Source: Telopea speciosissima
Taxonomy: Eukaryota; Streptophyta; Magnoliopsida; Proteales; Proteaceae
Assembly (NCBI RefSeq): GCF_018873765.1
Contig: NC_057923.1
Coordinates: forward strand, 55,360,593 to 55,424,592
Length of the DNA stretch: 64,000 nucleotides
Direction of reading: 5' to 3'
Shown piece after piece: positions 1 to 12,077 of this stretch (its first letter is position 1; every line of letters begins with the position of its first letter). The notes below the pieces were generated by a model. That model had not been told where the DNA came from and did no database searches. It was given only the letters and a program-made list of their open reading frames with translations. The position numbers and the translations under genes were made by a program.

Positions 1-347
1 ACGAGGTCCACTGCCAACTGAGTTAGGCCTGGGGATCCTCATGCCTTATTTGAAGTTTGAACATGGGAAATGTTGGCCTGGTCGATTTCAGAAGTGATTA
101 AAGCATGGAAGATGGAACTTTGTGGTTGGGGGTTTCATGAGTGGTTTAATTACTCATCATAGATTCTATGAGCCGATACTTAGTTTTGGATAGAGCCGAA
201 ACTTTGTGGACAAGTAAACCCAAATTCCTCAAACCACGCTTGCACGAGGTCCCCTCCCAACTGAGCTAGGCCTGAGGTTTCCTCATGCCTTACTGGAAGT
301 TTGAACATCGGAAAAGTTGGGGAGATTCAGAAGTGATTAAAGCAAGA
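1..347 (-). repeat. Duplicated tRNA-like (SINE-type) head, two direct copies
   Basis: Positions 1-105 and about 243-347 are direct repeats of one another (both read cgaggtcc..caactgag..taggcct and end in agaagtgattaaagc). On the minus strand each contains a TAGCTCAGTTGG-like stretch, which fits a Pol III A box. I infer a SINE-type unit. The left copy is cut by the window edge and no clear B box or poly(A) tail was found, so the assignment is tentative. Confidence 0.35.
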
Positions 348-1150
348 AACTAGTGAGGCAAATTTCATGCCTCTTTCTCTTGGCTTCTTTTTACTGTCTT
401 CTTCAGTTTCCTTAACCACAAAGTCATTGTTTGGTTATATAGATGATCGAATGTCAATGATTTTCTCCTTCCATAGTAGTAAATGGATTGTAGTCAATAC
501 CTTAAGAGGAAGTAAATCTTGCTTTCATTATTATATATGATTCATTTTTCATTGGTGATGTGACAGTTATAGTTGGATTTTGGATTCATCATTAACTCCC
601 ACACCTTATTGTTTATAGTCACTCTTAGGTTCAACCAGAGCCTTTAGATGCATTTGGTGAAGGAATTCTTTCTTTATTCACTTTGGGGGAGAAGGGAAAT
701 TCGGTCAATTAATATATTAACATTCAGCTATCTCTTTCTTTTTTTGGCCTTTTTTGGTGTTTCCACCCTACTTTATTTCTATTGTGGGAAGGGGTGATGT
801 GACTACTCTGACTATTGGATAGACAATGCAACCTATAAAACCTCCCTATGCAAACAACCGTCCGATGGATTCTTTTCAAATACATTTTCAACCATCAAAT
901 CAGTTGGTGGATGAGAATCAATATATATAATTATACGAACTCAATCACATGACCTATATATGATGAATTCGACCTTTTACCTAACCATCCAAATTATACC
1001 AAAATTGACATTTTGATTGTAACATATGATTATAACACTCTTGTACATGTGCAGAAATTTAATATAAATTAAGATTGATGTGGACAAGTTGTCTACAAAA
1101 TTTGGACACCAACTAAATTGCCATATGTGACAAGTACCCAAGGTAACTCA
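348..1150. other. Intergenic, nothing recognised
   Basis: AT-rich sequence with short poly(T) tracts. I see no coding region or transposon termini here. Confidence 0.5.
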
Positions 1151-1690
1151 TCAAGAGATACTATTTATTTACCTGTGACTTGTGGCTGGTTTGTTTTTTT
1201 TTTTTGTGGTACAGTAGAAGAGGCATTCCATGGTAAATTTGAGATGCTAAAGATATTGATTTTACACCCATTTCTTTGGCATCATATTTGATCTACCATT
1301 CAAAACTCTAAGGCTCTAAGCATTAGACTGTTAGGAGGCAGATCGATGGTTATTACTCCAAAGCATTACTATTGAAGTTAAAGGGCAAGGATCCTCGCCT
1401 GTATGCATTCCATCAGGGCAGGTAGTGGCATGGTTCGAAATTTCGGTTTCGATCGAAATCGAAACAAAATAATTATCAGAATTATAATGTCAAAATGAAT
1501 CGAAGTAGACCAAAATATTGCGGTTTCGACAAAAATCAAACCTTGGGTAGTAGGGTAGTCCCCCCCCCCCCCCGGGTCGTATTCTAATTTAGCTCCAATA
1601 GAGACGTTGTGTTGACCGAAACAAGTCTAAGTAATGAACAAGGAGATCAAACAACGATCAGTACATGCTGTCTAGGTGATTAATGATGGA

Positions 1691-2339
1691 TAGGGCCGGG
1701 TTGGGCCAGGTTTTTTAAAACCTGAGTCCAACCCTGAGTCCTCTTTGCTCAGTCCAAGCCCAGCCCAACCTTAGATCAGGTTGAGATATCTTAGCTCAGG
1801 CCCAACCCTCCTGGGCTCAGCCCATCCCAACCCAGTCCTGATTGACCCCGATCGGGCCAGGTTGGCCCTGATTGACCCTAATTTATGCTAGGGCCTGGTT
1901 GGCCTTGACTTGCCTTGCTTTTTTGTCATTTACATTGTCTTATGCATTTAAAAAATGAGACGCATGCGGTTGAGTATTGGTTTCTTTCGTACTCAATTGA
2001 CTATTAAACTTTTCTTTTGGTTAAAAAACTTAGCCCAATCTTAAAATTGTAAATATATCGTTCAATAGATAATTACCCTTGTTTTTTGTAAATCAATAGA
2101 TAATTAGATACTAAACAAAAATTGCAATAACAATAAATTGTAAAGCATAACCTAACACAGGGCTGGGCTGGGCTGGGCTTAGCCTGAGGTCTCAACCCTG
2201 GCCTAGCCCAACCCAACCTCAGGCCTGAAAATTTCAACCCTAAACCGCCCTTAGGGTTGAAAATTCCAGCCCAGGCCTTGTTCGAGCTCAGGGCAGGCCA
2301 AGGTGGGCTCGGGCCGACAGGGCCAAACTTACACCCCTA
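1691..2339 (+). mobile_element. GC-rich hAT-like non-autonomous element, copy 1
   Basis: It begins TAGGGCCGGGTTGGGCC and ends CAAACTTACACCCCTA, so the ends form an imperfect TAGGG..CCCTA inverted repeat. The interior is rich in repeated gggctggg/cccaaccc words at both ends around an AT-rich middle. Related copies lie at about 2454-4107 (opposite strand) and 41557-41979. No transposase is encoded. No clean target duplication is seen at this copy. Confidence 0.6.
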
Positions 2340-2453
2340 ATGACAGCTCTTTTCATTTTTGGGGGGCTAGGGGGTGGGTGAGAGAGAATGCTCATAGAGT
2401 AACTTTAGATTTGTTGCAGCTTGTGCTAGTTTTTTATTTCCTATTCCATCATT

Positions 2454-4107
2454 ATGGGGTTTAAATTTGGTTCTGTCGGCCCAAGCCCGCCCTAGCCAGC
2501 CCTAAGCCTGAACAAGGCATGGGCTGGATTTTTCAACCCTGAGAGCGGATTAGGGGTTCGATTGTTCAAGCCCGAGGTCAAGGTTGGGCGGGCTAGAGTT
2601 GAGACCTTGGGCTGAGCCCAACCCGGCCCAGCCCAACCCTGATTTTAACCTTGACTTTATGATGGTTTTAGTTTTAGGTTTTACACTTTTACCGATTTAG
2701 TCTTTAGTAAGTTTCACTTTTCATTTTGCAAATTTTCCTCGTCATATGGCTTCTGCAACTCAAGAGCACGCAAAGCAGTGGAACACCTCTGCATTGAGCT
2801 ACTTGCTACAAGGCTTCAATCGAACTCCTCTCCCAATCTCGTCTTCTGCTTTCTGCTATTTCCTTATTGATTTGGCTTTCTCCCTCTAATGCCGATATTC
2901 AAACTCTCCTTAATCATTGACTCATTGTTGATCTGGCTTTTCCTACGAGATTTAGGGGGGGGCCTGGAATTTCATTCTTGATTTGGCTTTTCTTCTTCTT
3001 CTTCTTCTTTTTCTTTTTCTCTTTTTTTTTTTTTGTTTTTTGAATAGGATGTATCCGGCCTTTGGCCGACTAAGTCCCCTAGGGCTTGTACGACCTCGCA
3101 ACACACACGAATCAGGAGATACTGAGCCCTCCATGTTCACTAGGGAGTTTCCTTTCAGGCGGATGGCCCCAAGGGAGGAGGCAGAGTCGAACTCAAGACC
3201 TTCAGCATCCTTAGGCCTCGTCCCTTGCCAATTGCGCTGCCCCTTGGGGTTGATTTGGCTTTTCTTTATGGTTGATTTTAGTTTCCTATTGCTGATAGGA
3301 TAGTTTAAACTAGTTTAAACTTTAAACCTATAAGGGAATGTTTAATTATAAGGGAATGTTGGAATCATAGTTGTCAAGGTGTCCAGGAAAAAATCCTTGC
3401 CCTGAACAAGTTCTGAACCTGAGTTGCTTTTCATTTATTTGAGCTGTATCTGCATTTGGAAATCGCTAGAGAAGTCCGGAATTAGCTACTGCTGTTGAAC
3501 TTGTTTGAGTATAGGTTTAAAGTTCCTATTTTTTTTGTTTTTTTTTGTTTTGGAGTGTTAATTGGAAGCACACAAATTTTACTAACAAGTTATGGTGTTT
3601 ACTCTTCTTTGATTTGCCATGCAAATTCATGGGATTTGCTCTAACCTAAGGTGGATTCCAAGGGTTTTTCTTTGAGAGGATTCTCAACAATCTTTCTTCT
3701 TCAACTTATTGTTCTTTTTGTTGTGCCACCAAATTGGAGTTTCAGCAACTGGTATTACATCTCACAAAGAGACAGAATGTGGAAGTTGATTTCCATTTTA
3801 GAAAGCTTTTGTTGTTCTACACTAGTTCTCTGCAATTACTTTACTTTCCAAGATCTGTTTTGCTGTTTCTGCTGAGCTCTAATCCATAATCAGGTCAGGG
3901 TCAATCAAGGCCAACGCAGCCCTGCCCAGCCCGATCAGGGTCAATCAGGACCAGGCTGGGTTGGGCTAAGGCCGGCAGGGTTGGGCCTGGGCTAAGATAT
4001 CTCAGTCTGACCTCAAGGCCGTGTTGGGCTTGGGCTGAGCTAAGAGGGCTCGGGGTTGGGCTGGGGTTTTAAAAAATCCGGCTCAACCCGGCCCTGTTTC
4101 ATCCCTA
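2454..4107 (-). mobile_element. GC-rich hAT-like element, copy 2, inverted and enlarged
   Basis: Read on the minus strand it starts TAGGGATGAAACAGGGCCGGG (about 4107) and finishes near 2454 with a sequence like CAAATTTAAACCCC. These match the ends of copy 1. Its middle (about 2640-3890) differs from copy 1 and contains a SINE. The sequence at the matching place in the right-hand duplicate has no such insert, so this element arrived after the duplication or was lost from the other copy. Confidence 0.55.
3020..3252 (-). mobile_element. tRNA-derived SINE (Au-like)
   Basis: On the minus strand the head reads ggcagcgcaattggcaagg (A-box-like) and then gagttcgactctg (a good B box). The body includes cggatggcccc on the plus strand, and the element ends in an A-rich tail, seen here as the poly(T) run at about 3021-3040. 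It lies inside the hAT-like copy 2. The layout matches plant Au-type SINEs, but the exact family is inferred by eye. Confidence 0.65.
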
Positions 4108-4521
4108 TTGGCCATCAACTTCAGTCAAAATACTGGCCTTATTCGCAAAGAGTTGAAGCTTGAATCAATCATTAAACCCCCAGCCTTGTCAAATGACCAA
4201 TATTGATCATTTTATCAGTGCAAACATGAGAACAAATTCAGGATGATGAACTAATGAATTTTGTTCAAGAAGCTTTGTATTGTTTAGCTCAAAAGAATCA
4301 CATATGACTTCAGATAAGAAATCCAGCCAAGTGAAGACATCTTAGATCATAAGTGTGCATATATATATATCAGGAATATTAGGAAGATATACACCTTCTC
4401 CAGTCACATCAGAAGTACACATGGCCACAGATCAAAGTAAAACTCTCTTGTAGAGAATGCAAGACGAACCCAGTGTTAATCAGAGTGTTCTCAACACCTT
4501 CAACCCCAAGCAAAAAAATTT

Positions 4522-5968
4522 AAAGAGATACTATTTATTTACTTCTGACTTGTTGCTGGTTTCTGGTTTTTGGTTTTTGCTTTTTGCAAGGATGTTTCTT
4601 TTGTTTGGTTAGATTGTTTCACTCCAGCATTAATGAAGGTTGTTCAGACTTTTTAGCTTGTTTTCCCTTTTTAGTTTCTGTTGTGCCCAAATATGTCGTT
4701 TCATGTATTTAGCAAAGAGGACTATGCATGGAGATTGAATCCAATTACTTAAAGCTTTGATGGTACAGTAGAAGAGACATTCCATGGTAAATTTAGGAAG
4801 CTAAAGATATTGGTTTTGCCATAACACCCACTTCTTTGGCATCATATATTTGATCTTCCATTCAAAACTCTAAGGCTCTAAGCATTAGGGTGTTAAGAGG
4901 CAGATGGTTATTACTCAAAAGTAATGGAACACATAGCATACCAGCCACTCCATCAGAAATTTTGGTTAAATCGAAACAAAATAACTATCAAAACTATAAT
5001 GTCAAAATGAACCGAAATAGATCAAAATGTCACCAAAATATTTCGGTTTCAACAAAAATTGAAATGGGATCAAAATCCAAAATTTTAAACCTTGGGTATT
5101 ACGATAGTATGTTCAAGACGCATGAATTAAACTTAAGCATGGAAAGCAAGATCAAGCCCCCTGTTGTATTCTACTTTAGCTCCAATAGAGTTGTGTTGAC
5201 CGTAACAATTCCAGAACTGAACAAGGAGATCAAACAAGGATCAGTACATGCTGTCTAGGTGATTAATGATGGATAGCTTGAGAGCTTCACAGTGTGTTTC
5301 TATATGACAGCTCTATTCATTTTTTGGGGGGGCTGTGGGGTGGTGGGGGGGGGGGGGGGGGAAGAAGGAATGCTCATAGAGTAACTTTAGATTTGTTGCA
5401 GCTTGTGCTAGTTTTTTATTTCCAATCCCATCATTATGTCACTGTTCCCTCCACCTCCATGGCGATCAACTACAGTCAAAATACTGGCCTTATTCGCAAA
5501 GAGCTGAAGCTCGAATCAATCATTAAACCCCAGCCTCATCAAATGATAATATTTATCATTTTATCAGTGCAAGCATGAGAACAAATTATCAGGATTTAAA
5601 GCTACGACAATAACTCTGTGAAATGATATTATTGGTAGGGAAGGTTCTATATGATAGACTTTAGGCCATTAAACAGCAAAAGTGATTGAAGTTTCTTAAG
5701 GTACAATTTAAACAGTTACTTGTGGCTCAGATGAACTAATGAATTTTGTTCAAGAAGCTTTGGGTTGTTTAACTCAAAAGAATCGCATGACTTCAGATAA
5801 GAACTCCAGCCAAGTGAAGACATCTTAGGAAGATATACCCCTTCTCCAGTCACATCAGAGGTACACATGGCCACAGATCAAAGCAAACACACTTGCAGAG
5901 AATGCAAGACGAGCCCAGTGTTAATCAGAGTGTTCTCAACATCTTCAACCCCAAGAAAAAAAAATTAT
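4522..5968. repeat. Right copy of the tandem segmental duplication
   Basis: Second copy of the 1152-4520 unit. It ends about 40 bp from the LSF2 stop codon, so the duplicated unit is the sequence immediately 3' of that gene. It has a long G run at about 5341-5360 where the left copy has a shorter one, and it lacks both GC-rich hAT-like insertions. Long open frames inside it are not conserved in the left copy and are not treated as genes. Confidence 0.75.
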
Positions 5969-6005
5969 AGAAAAAAGGTGCTTTAAATAAAATTTACCTG
6001 CATTC

Positions 6006-9000
6006 TCAAGTTCCACGGAGGGCACGGACTTGTTCTTGTATCAAGTTCCGCTCCCAACCTGCTATATCCTCAAAAGCATGTTCAGGAAGGCTCTCAAATG
6101 GCTCTTTCCATGGATCATTTTTAGCCAGATCATAAGTGGCTCCACGTATTGCTCTTTTATTTGGTCCACATGGCCTCTTTGAAGTAAGCCTCTCATATGC
6201 TTTATTTAACTGCTCCATGAACACAATTTATGATCAGAAACAGTTACACAAGTTCCTATTCGATATTGAAATAATGAAGAGGGGGGGGGGGGGGAGAGAG
6301 CCAAAAGATAACTCTTGAATTCGAATAACATGAGCATCACACTTTAGAATTTGAAACCTTGAATAAAAATCAAGGTTTCAGGACTGACAAAAATTGACAG
6401 TGACTATCAAGTTTTAAAATCTCAGATAAGTTGTAGAACTAAGAAGATAAGGCTTTGCACGAAATCCAAACAAATTGAATTAGAAAACCAAAGCTAATAG
6501 AGAAGTCGAAGGATAGGTCACATACAGAAGAAATCAGACTTACATTCATATCACAGAACCAGAACATATAAGCAATTGCAACAGCAGGGGCCCTCCCCAA
6601 TCCAGCCGTACAGTGTACATAAACTCTTCCTTTCCCCTCTGATATGGCCCATTCCAATGAAGAAACAGATTTAGGTAATCCCTTCCTTAGGGAATCTGGA
6701 TCAAAATCCCTTGCCTGCAAGTAATAGCATCCCTCAATCCATTTGAAAATAAAGTCAAAAGAAAAACAGCAATGACTTTGATTATGTCTCTCTAGTGATA
6801 TACATTTATTTACAAGGAGAAAAGTGAAATATCCAAGAGCACCAAAAAGCAATCCTCATGATTTTCCATTTTCTCTTCCCCAATAAAGAACTTCTTAGAG
6901 AAGGTGGCAAGCACATAGAACATCTCTATGCCATAATAGGTTTAAGAAGCAAAAGAGGGGAGCTGTACAAAAAGACTCAGGATGCACAAAGAATCATCCC
7001 TATGTCTAGGGGGAGTTCCATCACCGATCTGCCCCACTGGAACATAGAACTCACTAAAATAGAGGCCAGAAGATGTTCAGCTCTTCATATCTAGAAGCTT
7101 CCCCAAGGGAATACAGCATGTCTGAGAGTTTCTTTTCAGAATGACAAAAACCCTCCTGGAAGAAGCACAAAACAATTTCCCCATTTTTTTTCCCCTTTTT
7201 ACATCTATGAAAATGGCCATAATACGTTCCCCAAAGTAACAAATCAAACTTGAATCATATAAGTGCTGAATGGTTCAATTTTTTGTTTTAGACAGATTCC
7301 ATATTCACACTGTATTGTTGTCATCTAATTGCCGAAACTGGGTAACATAGTAACAGAAACACTGTCTGAACATTTGTAGTAAAATTGGGTGAAAATTAAA
7401 AGTTTCGTGTAATTTTCTATATGTACTGCATAAATTTTGGGGGGGGGGGGGGCAATTCCTAAGAGGTGGCAATTCTAAAGATGTACTTTGACTTAGTCAT
7501 TTTGCCCACGAACTGGGGTAACAGCCTAACCAAATGCTGTACCAATATCTATGAAGCCATAGAAGAGCCGTACAGAGTGCAATTGAACAAAGGATTCTAG
7601 CCCCATGACACCCTTGCTTCCCCCGTCTACCCAAACAATGTCAATATACAAAAGGGACACATTCAAGTTCATAAAGACCTGTAGCTTTCCTCTTGAGATT
7701 TCCTACACTTCAATTTATGACAAGAAAAGTCCACAAATTCCTTAACTAAAAGTTGGGAATTGATTTTGTCCACTGACCAAGGTATTGCAATCCTCTTCAT
7801 TGCACTATTGCTGATTTGTTTCTTGATCATATCGTTCATATGATGATGCCCTCAAGTCTTGTATTAATTAAACTTCTATCATAATGATTATATCCATAAA
7901 TGTTCATGCAAAGCCACCTTGAAACAATTATAATACGCTTATTCAAGAGCACTATAATGGCCACATTAAGTAAACACAATCTCATACATCCACTTGGTAG
8001 TTACATTCCTCAATGACTAAATCAACCAAGAGTGCAATGAGAATTTCTTTCCAGATCCACTGTAAGATTTTCTTAATCCCTCATGTATCTTTTTACATGG
8101 TCATTCCAGTGTACATCAAATTGGTATAAAGGAAAACTCATGCGAAGGAAGAGTTCTGCATGCCAGTGGTAATCAATTGTTATGTCCAACAGAACGAAAT
8201 AAAGTCTTATCATCAATGGAAAGATATGGTTGCCTTCGAGAGATGTTAAAAAGAAGGCTTAGGGCTAGGATACTAACAACATATCCTATGTATTTACAAG
8301 CCTACTCTGCAGTTTTTTATTTTTCCATGAATAGGTAGGCCCCAAGAGAGTTGAACTCTGACCTCTTAATTGTGAGGTGTTGGTCCTTGCCAACTGAGCC
8401 TCAACTCTGCAGATGATTTTTCACAACTTTCAAAGGCATGACTGCATGAGCAAAACAGGAACAGGATTTCGCATGAACAAAGGATCGTGTCCCCCAAAAG
8501 ACTGGCTTATAGGGGTGACAGAACAGTAACCTAGGATCTTTGTGTTTGGATGATGTGATCTTCAGTACCACTGAAGATGCTGCTACCAATAGATACATGG
8601 AATAATACATAAACAATTGAATATAGACCAACTAAGTAATTGTGAAGGATCATGGGAGTTTAGTCAAAGTAGGTATGTTATCTGCAAGATGAATTACATG
8701 AAATATCATGGATCCTCTCCAGCAGACTGGAACAGTAAGGACAGAGAATAATTTCTCCTCACATAGCTAAGTCATTGATTATTACTCTAAACTCTAAACA
8801 TCACAGCATCAACAAATATTTCTGACAAAGGAAATTGCTACATGAGACTATAAATCAACAGAAAAACTGGTCAAGAGATCAATCCATTCAGCACCATATC
8901 AACACCTGTCCATATGATGTAAAATGAAAACCAACTAAAAGAATATTGAATGAAAATGGAAAAAAAAAAATTTACAAGGCCAGCACTCAACTGAATGATG

Positions 9001-10805
9001 TTGACAAAAAATCTTATATTTACTTTTATTGACGCCCATGAACTATGGTAAATGTAGAAAAAAACTGTGATATAACAGAAACATAGACCATCTGGACCAT
9101 CCCAGTTGGTTGCTTTTTACCCAAGAAGATTTGTTGGGGAGCCACCAAGTTTTGAGCAACTCATTTCTCTGTACCATAATGACACAGGACCTGCTGGACA
9201 GGAACCATGGATCCTCCAATAGAGGATCTTGTTCCTAAACTATCCCAAGAATCAGAATCCCAACATAAAAAAAATAAAGGTAATTAGCTTACAGGCCTTC
9301 TCATGTGACGGATACCAAGTTCTTTACATCGATTGACAATGGACCCCAATTCAATTCCCCAGTACTCAATGTCCTTATCCTGCTGCAAGTTTAGAATGTA
9401 GGCTACTTTCTCCTCCTTCTTCAGATGATCTATGTCTTCACGCTTCTGAGGCTGGGAACCCACAATCAAATGGTGAGTTATGTGGGTATAGTTCATGCCT
9501 GAGAGCAGAAAAAAAAAAAACCCAGAGAGATAAGAAAAAACAGAGACGGCATAGAATCGTATAAAAATCTCACAACTACCAAATAACAACGTCCTTGTAA
9601 AATCTGAACATAAGTAAGCAGTTTCAAGAAATCAAATGCAACTCAAAAAGACCTTGCTTTAAGAACCCACCTAAGTTGGATGATCTTGCTCTGAATTTTA
9701 TATAAATAGAAAGTAACAGTACAAATATATTATAAGCCACCATTTAACAGAAGTGGCATAAATGTTTCTTGTAGGAACAATAAATCCATTCTGAAAGCAG
9801 CTGCAAATTGCAGTTCTCCTGGTGAATAGAACCCATAAGTGGGAATTATCATTTGCAAACAAAATAAAGAAGAAACTTGAAAATTTTGCAGTCAACCGAA
9901 AGAGAAACAATTTAATACTACAGGGCATTACTAACCCCTCCTCCCCCCCTACCCCACCCCACACCCAAAAAAAGTTTTTTTTTACAACTGCTGGATAGTG
10001 ATAAAAGCTCCGCACCAGGTGATCTTCTGTTGCAGTTGTCCAGAAAGAAAACAGATCTGCTCAAATAGTTAAGCACGAGATCAATGAATACCCACTATTT
10101 TTCAGGGCTTGAATACAAGTATCCAATTCAAGTGACTCTCAGAAAAAACCGAAATCCAAGTCCTAATAAGTCACTAAATCAAGGGCAACAATCAAAATCA
10201 ATTCATTGACAAATACAAGAACTTATGCTTGATAACGACATTTCGAAGCCATCTCACGACAAGAGAAAAATCTGATTGAGAAACCAAAACTTGAGATATG
10301 AAGATATTGAACTAAAGTCCCAAAGTTATTAAAACAAAACCAAAATAGGATCAGAAAGACCATGGTTCACTTTTCTCACCCAAAAATTAGATAAAACAAT
10401 TGGAGAAAAACCAAGTCTAGTTCATATCAAGACCGGATCTTTAGCACTATCATAGTAACTTCAATCAGTACAGGAAAGAGAAATTACATCAAACTAATAA
10501 AAGGGCATAAAAACTGAGAAGGGTTTAGGGAAGAAAAGCTCACCAAGATCATGGTGGTATTCATATGGGTTCCTCATCATACTCTTCATCGCAACGTTAT
10601 ACTCTTCCATCTTGGTCCCGCTGCTACTGGTTCTCGTGGGGTTATCTTCAATCCCACCACCTGAAACTTTGCAGGAAACTCTATTTATTCTAGAAGATTT
10701 TCTGGATACCATGGAACTGCAGAAAAGTCTCTTTTTTGAAGAGAACTCATTTTCATGTTGGATTCTGAGGACTGTTGAGAAGAAACCGTTAGTAACAGCG
10801 TCCAT
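6006..10805 (-). CDS. LSF2: Phosphoglucan phosphatase LSF2-like, chloroplastic (4 coding exons)
   Basis: Dual-specificity phosphatase that in Arabidopsis removes C3-bound phosphate from starch glucans in the chloroplast. Coding exons are 10805-10544, 9498-9293, 6714-6544 and 6209-6006, giving 280 residues against 282 in Arabidopsis LSF2. All junctions are GT-AG. The ATG at 10805 is preferred because the in-frame codon further upstream (10841) is TTG. Residues 1 to about 60 are Ser/Arg-rich, as expected of a transit peptide. The DSP domain follows: GSQPQKREDIDHL, the general-acid region ARDFDPDSL, and the active site HCTAGLGRA with the catalytic Cys at about residue 191. The LSF2-type C-terminal segment (GATYDLAKNDPWKEPF) is intact to the stop. 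There is no carbohydrate-binding module, which separates it from SEX4. The second intron is about 2.6 kb and holds a SINE. A MITE lies in the promoter. Identification is firm. Confidence 0.93.
6210..6543 (-). other. LSF2 intron 3
   Basis: Donor AAT|GTAAGT (minus strand, at 6543) and acceptor GAGCAG|TTA (at 6210). Contains a run of Gs at about 6281-6293. Nothing else is recognised. Confidence 0.85.
6715..9292 (-). other. LSF2 intron 2 (long)
   Basis: Donor CCT|GTAAGC at 9292 and acceptor TTGCAG|GCA at 6715, both minus strand, phase 0. Apart from the SINE at 8311-8404 and a G run near 7440-7452, I see no second gene. Open frames at 6858-7242 and 8401-8631 have no recognisable product. Confidence 0.85.
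8311..8404 (-). mobile_element. Short tRNA-derived SINE fragment in LSF2 intron 2
   Basis: Minus strand: GGCTCAGTTGGCAAGGACC (A-box-like), then AGAGTTCAACTCTC (B-box-like), ggggcctacctattc, and an A-rich tail. The A/B-box spacing and the end resemble the SINE at 3020-3252, so the two may belong to related families. Confidence 0.6.
9499..10543 (-). other. LSF2 intron 1
   Basis: Donor CTTG|GTGAGC (10543-10542) and acceptor CTCTCAG|GC (9500-9499), phase 1, which rebuilds the Gly codon before Met-Asn-Tyr. No inserted element was recognised. Confidence 0.85.
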
Positions 10806-10961
10806 TTTTCTCCTCCTTTTTCCTCCCTTTTCCGTTGCCAAGATTCGGTCAGGATTCAGGAACTCCCAACGGAAAATAAGAAAATCTTATACACCCACTG
10901 CACGGACAGTCATGGTGGAATTTGGACCACGCGTACAATTACGGGCGAGTGGAGCTAACAT

Positions 10962-11145
10962 CGAAAAAGATCCTAAGCATCCGGGCAGTCGGACTGCATG
11001 TGCGGCATTAGGCTCAGGCGTTGCTTTTTGACAGCCTTACCTCTACTCGGGTAAAATGCTTGGGGTTAAGGCGGTCAAAACGCAGCGCCTTGAGTCTGGC
11101 ACTGCACATGTAGCCCGGCTGCCCGGATGCACAGGAGCCAGGTCC
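10962..11145. mobile_element. Mutator-like fold-back MITE in the LSF2 promoter
   Basis: The two arms (gcatccgggcagtcgg.. and ..cggctgcccggatgc) are long imperfect inverted repeats that cover almost the whole element. It is flanked by a perfect 9-bp direct repeat AGCTAACAT (10953-10961 and 11146-11154). A 9-bp target duplication is characteristic of Mutator-like elements. Its near end is about 157 bp upstream of the LSF2 ATG. No transposase is encoded. Confidence 0.85.
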
Positions 11146-11154
11146 AGCTAACAT

Positions 11155-12068
11155 TGCTTCCACCAGTATATTCTATGGTTACCCTTTCTTTGGTTTATGA
11201 ATTTAGAAGGGGAGAAGAACACTGCCCAGTCACTTGGTCCCTGCATCGGCAGCACAGAGCCAATAGCAGAGCATGTAGGGGCATCGATAGGAGGATTTTT
11301 TTCGTTTTTGTAAAGAGGTAGGATAATCATTTCATGGGGAATTATATCTTAACACAAGCTGCATGTGACTAGGCAATGTTCTTTATCTAAAAAATTATTG
11401 AATTTGGAAGCATTCACTAATTGTGGAGAAATGCAAGTAGGGAAAGAATTTTAGTCTAGTGTAAACATGCTTTCAAAGTCTTTCTAAAAAATATCTACGA
11501 CGTGATAGATTAGATAAGGCCCAAATTTTGTGGATAAGAGATAAACTCCAGGATTATTGCTACGTGTTAAGTTTTCAGTCCATATGATGTTTGTCAAATG
11601 ACAAACCTTACAAATATAAGGATTATGGGAGGGTGCATGGACCTAGACAAAAGATTAAAAAATACAAGGATTTATAGACATGATTGGTGTGAAATTTGAC
11701 ACGTAATTAATCCACGAAGAGTACAACAAATTTGACAATTAGTTGACCAAAACCAATTGTCTGTGGGGCTTAAAATAGTCAACAACCATTTTGGAAGGGC
11801 TTCCATATGCGTCATGAGAATGAGTTTTTCTCTCGCAGATAACATGTATAAATACACAAATTAACTATGGCTTTGACTCGAAAGATTTGGAAATTTTTTT
11901 GCTATGAATACGGAACAAAATGTGTCTTAACTGCTTAATTTTTATTAAAAAAAAGGGAGGGATTCTCCAAGCTGGCGACTGAGAAGGAATCCCCAAGCTG
12001 AACCTATATGAGGGGCAAATGGTGATTCAGATAGTAGGGGAAGGCAGGATGGGGGTGAAATAATGTAC
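11155..12068. other. Intergenic, nothing firm
   Basis: Contains sequence at about 11210-11390 reminiscent of the ends of the local MITE families (for example ggcaatgttcttta), but no complete element. No gene seen. Confidence 0.4.
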
Positions 12069-12077
12069 AAATAATAT

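Larger units (their letters stand above)
1152..4520. repeat. Left copy of a tandem segmental duplication
   Basis: This copy starts at agagatactatttattta and ends at cttcaaccccaag. The same landmarks appear in the same order in the adjacent right copy (4522-5968). They include the gtagaagag.cattccatgg block, the cggtttcg..aaatcgaaac block and the tactggccttattcgcaaagag block. The left copy is longer because it took in two GC-rich hAT-like elements (1691-2339 and about 2454-4107). It lacks roughly 190 bp and 150 bp that the right copy keeps. Confidence 0.75.

Noticed and set aside
4890-5578. Two open frames in the right duplicate copy
   Set aside because: The left copy does not keep them open, and the sequence has no protein-family resemblance.
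10806-10841. Twelve-residue upstream extension of LSF2
   Set aside because: The codon at 10841 is TTG, not ATG. The ATG at 10805 gives a length close to Arabidopsis LSF2.
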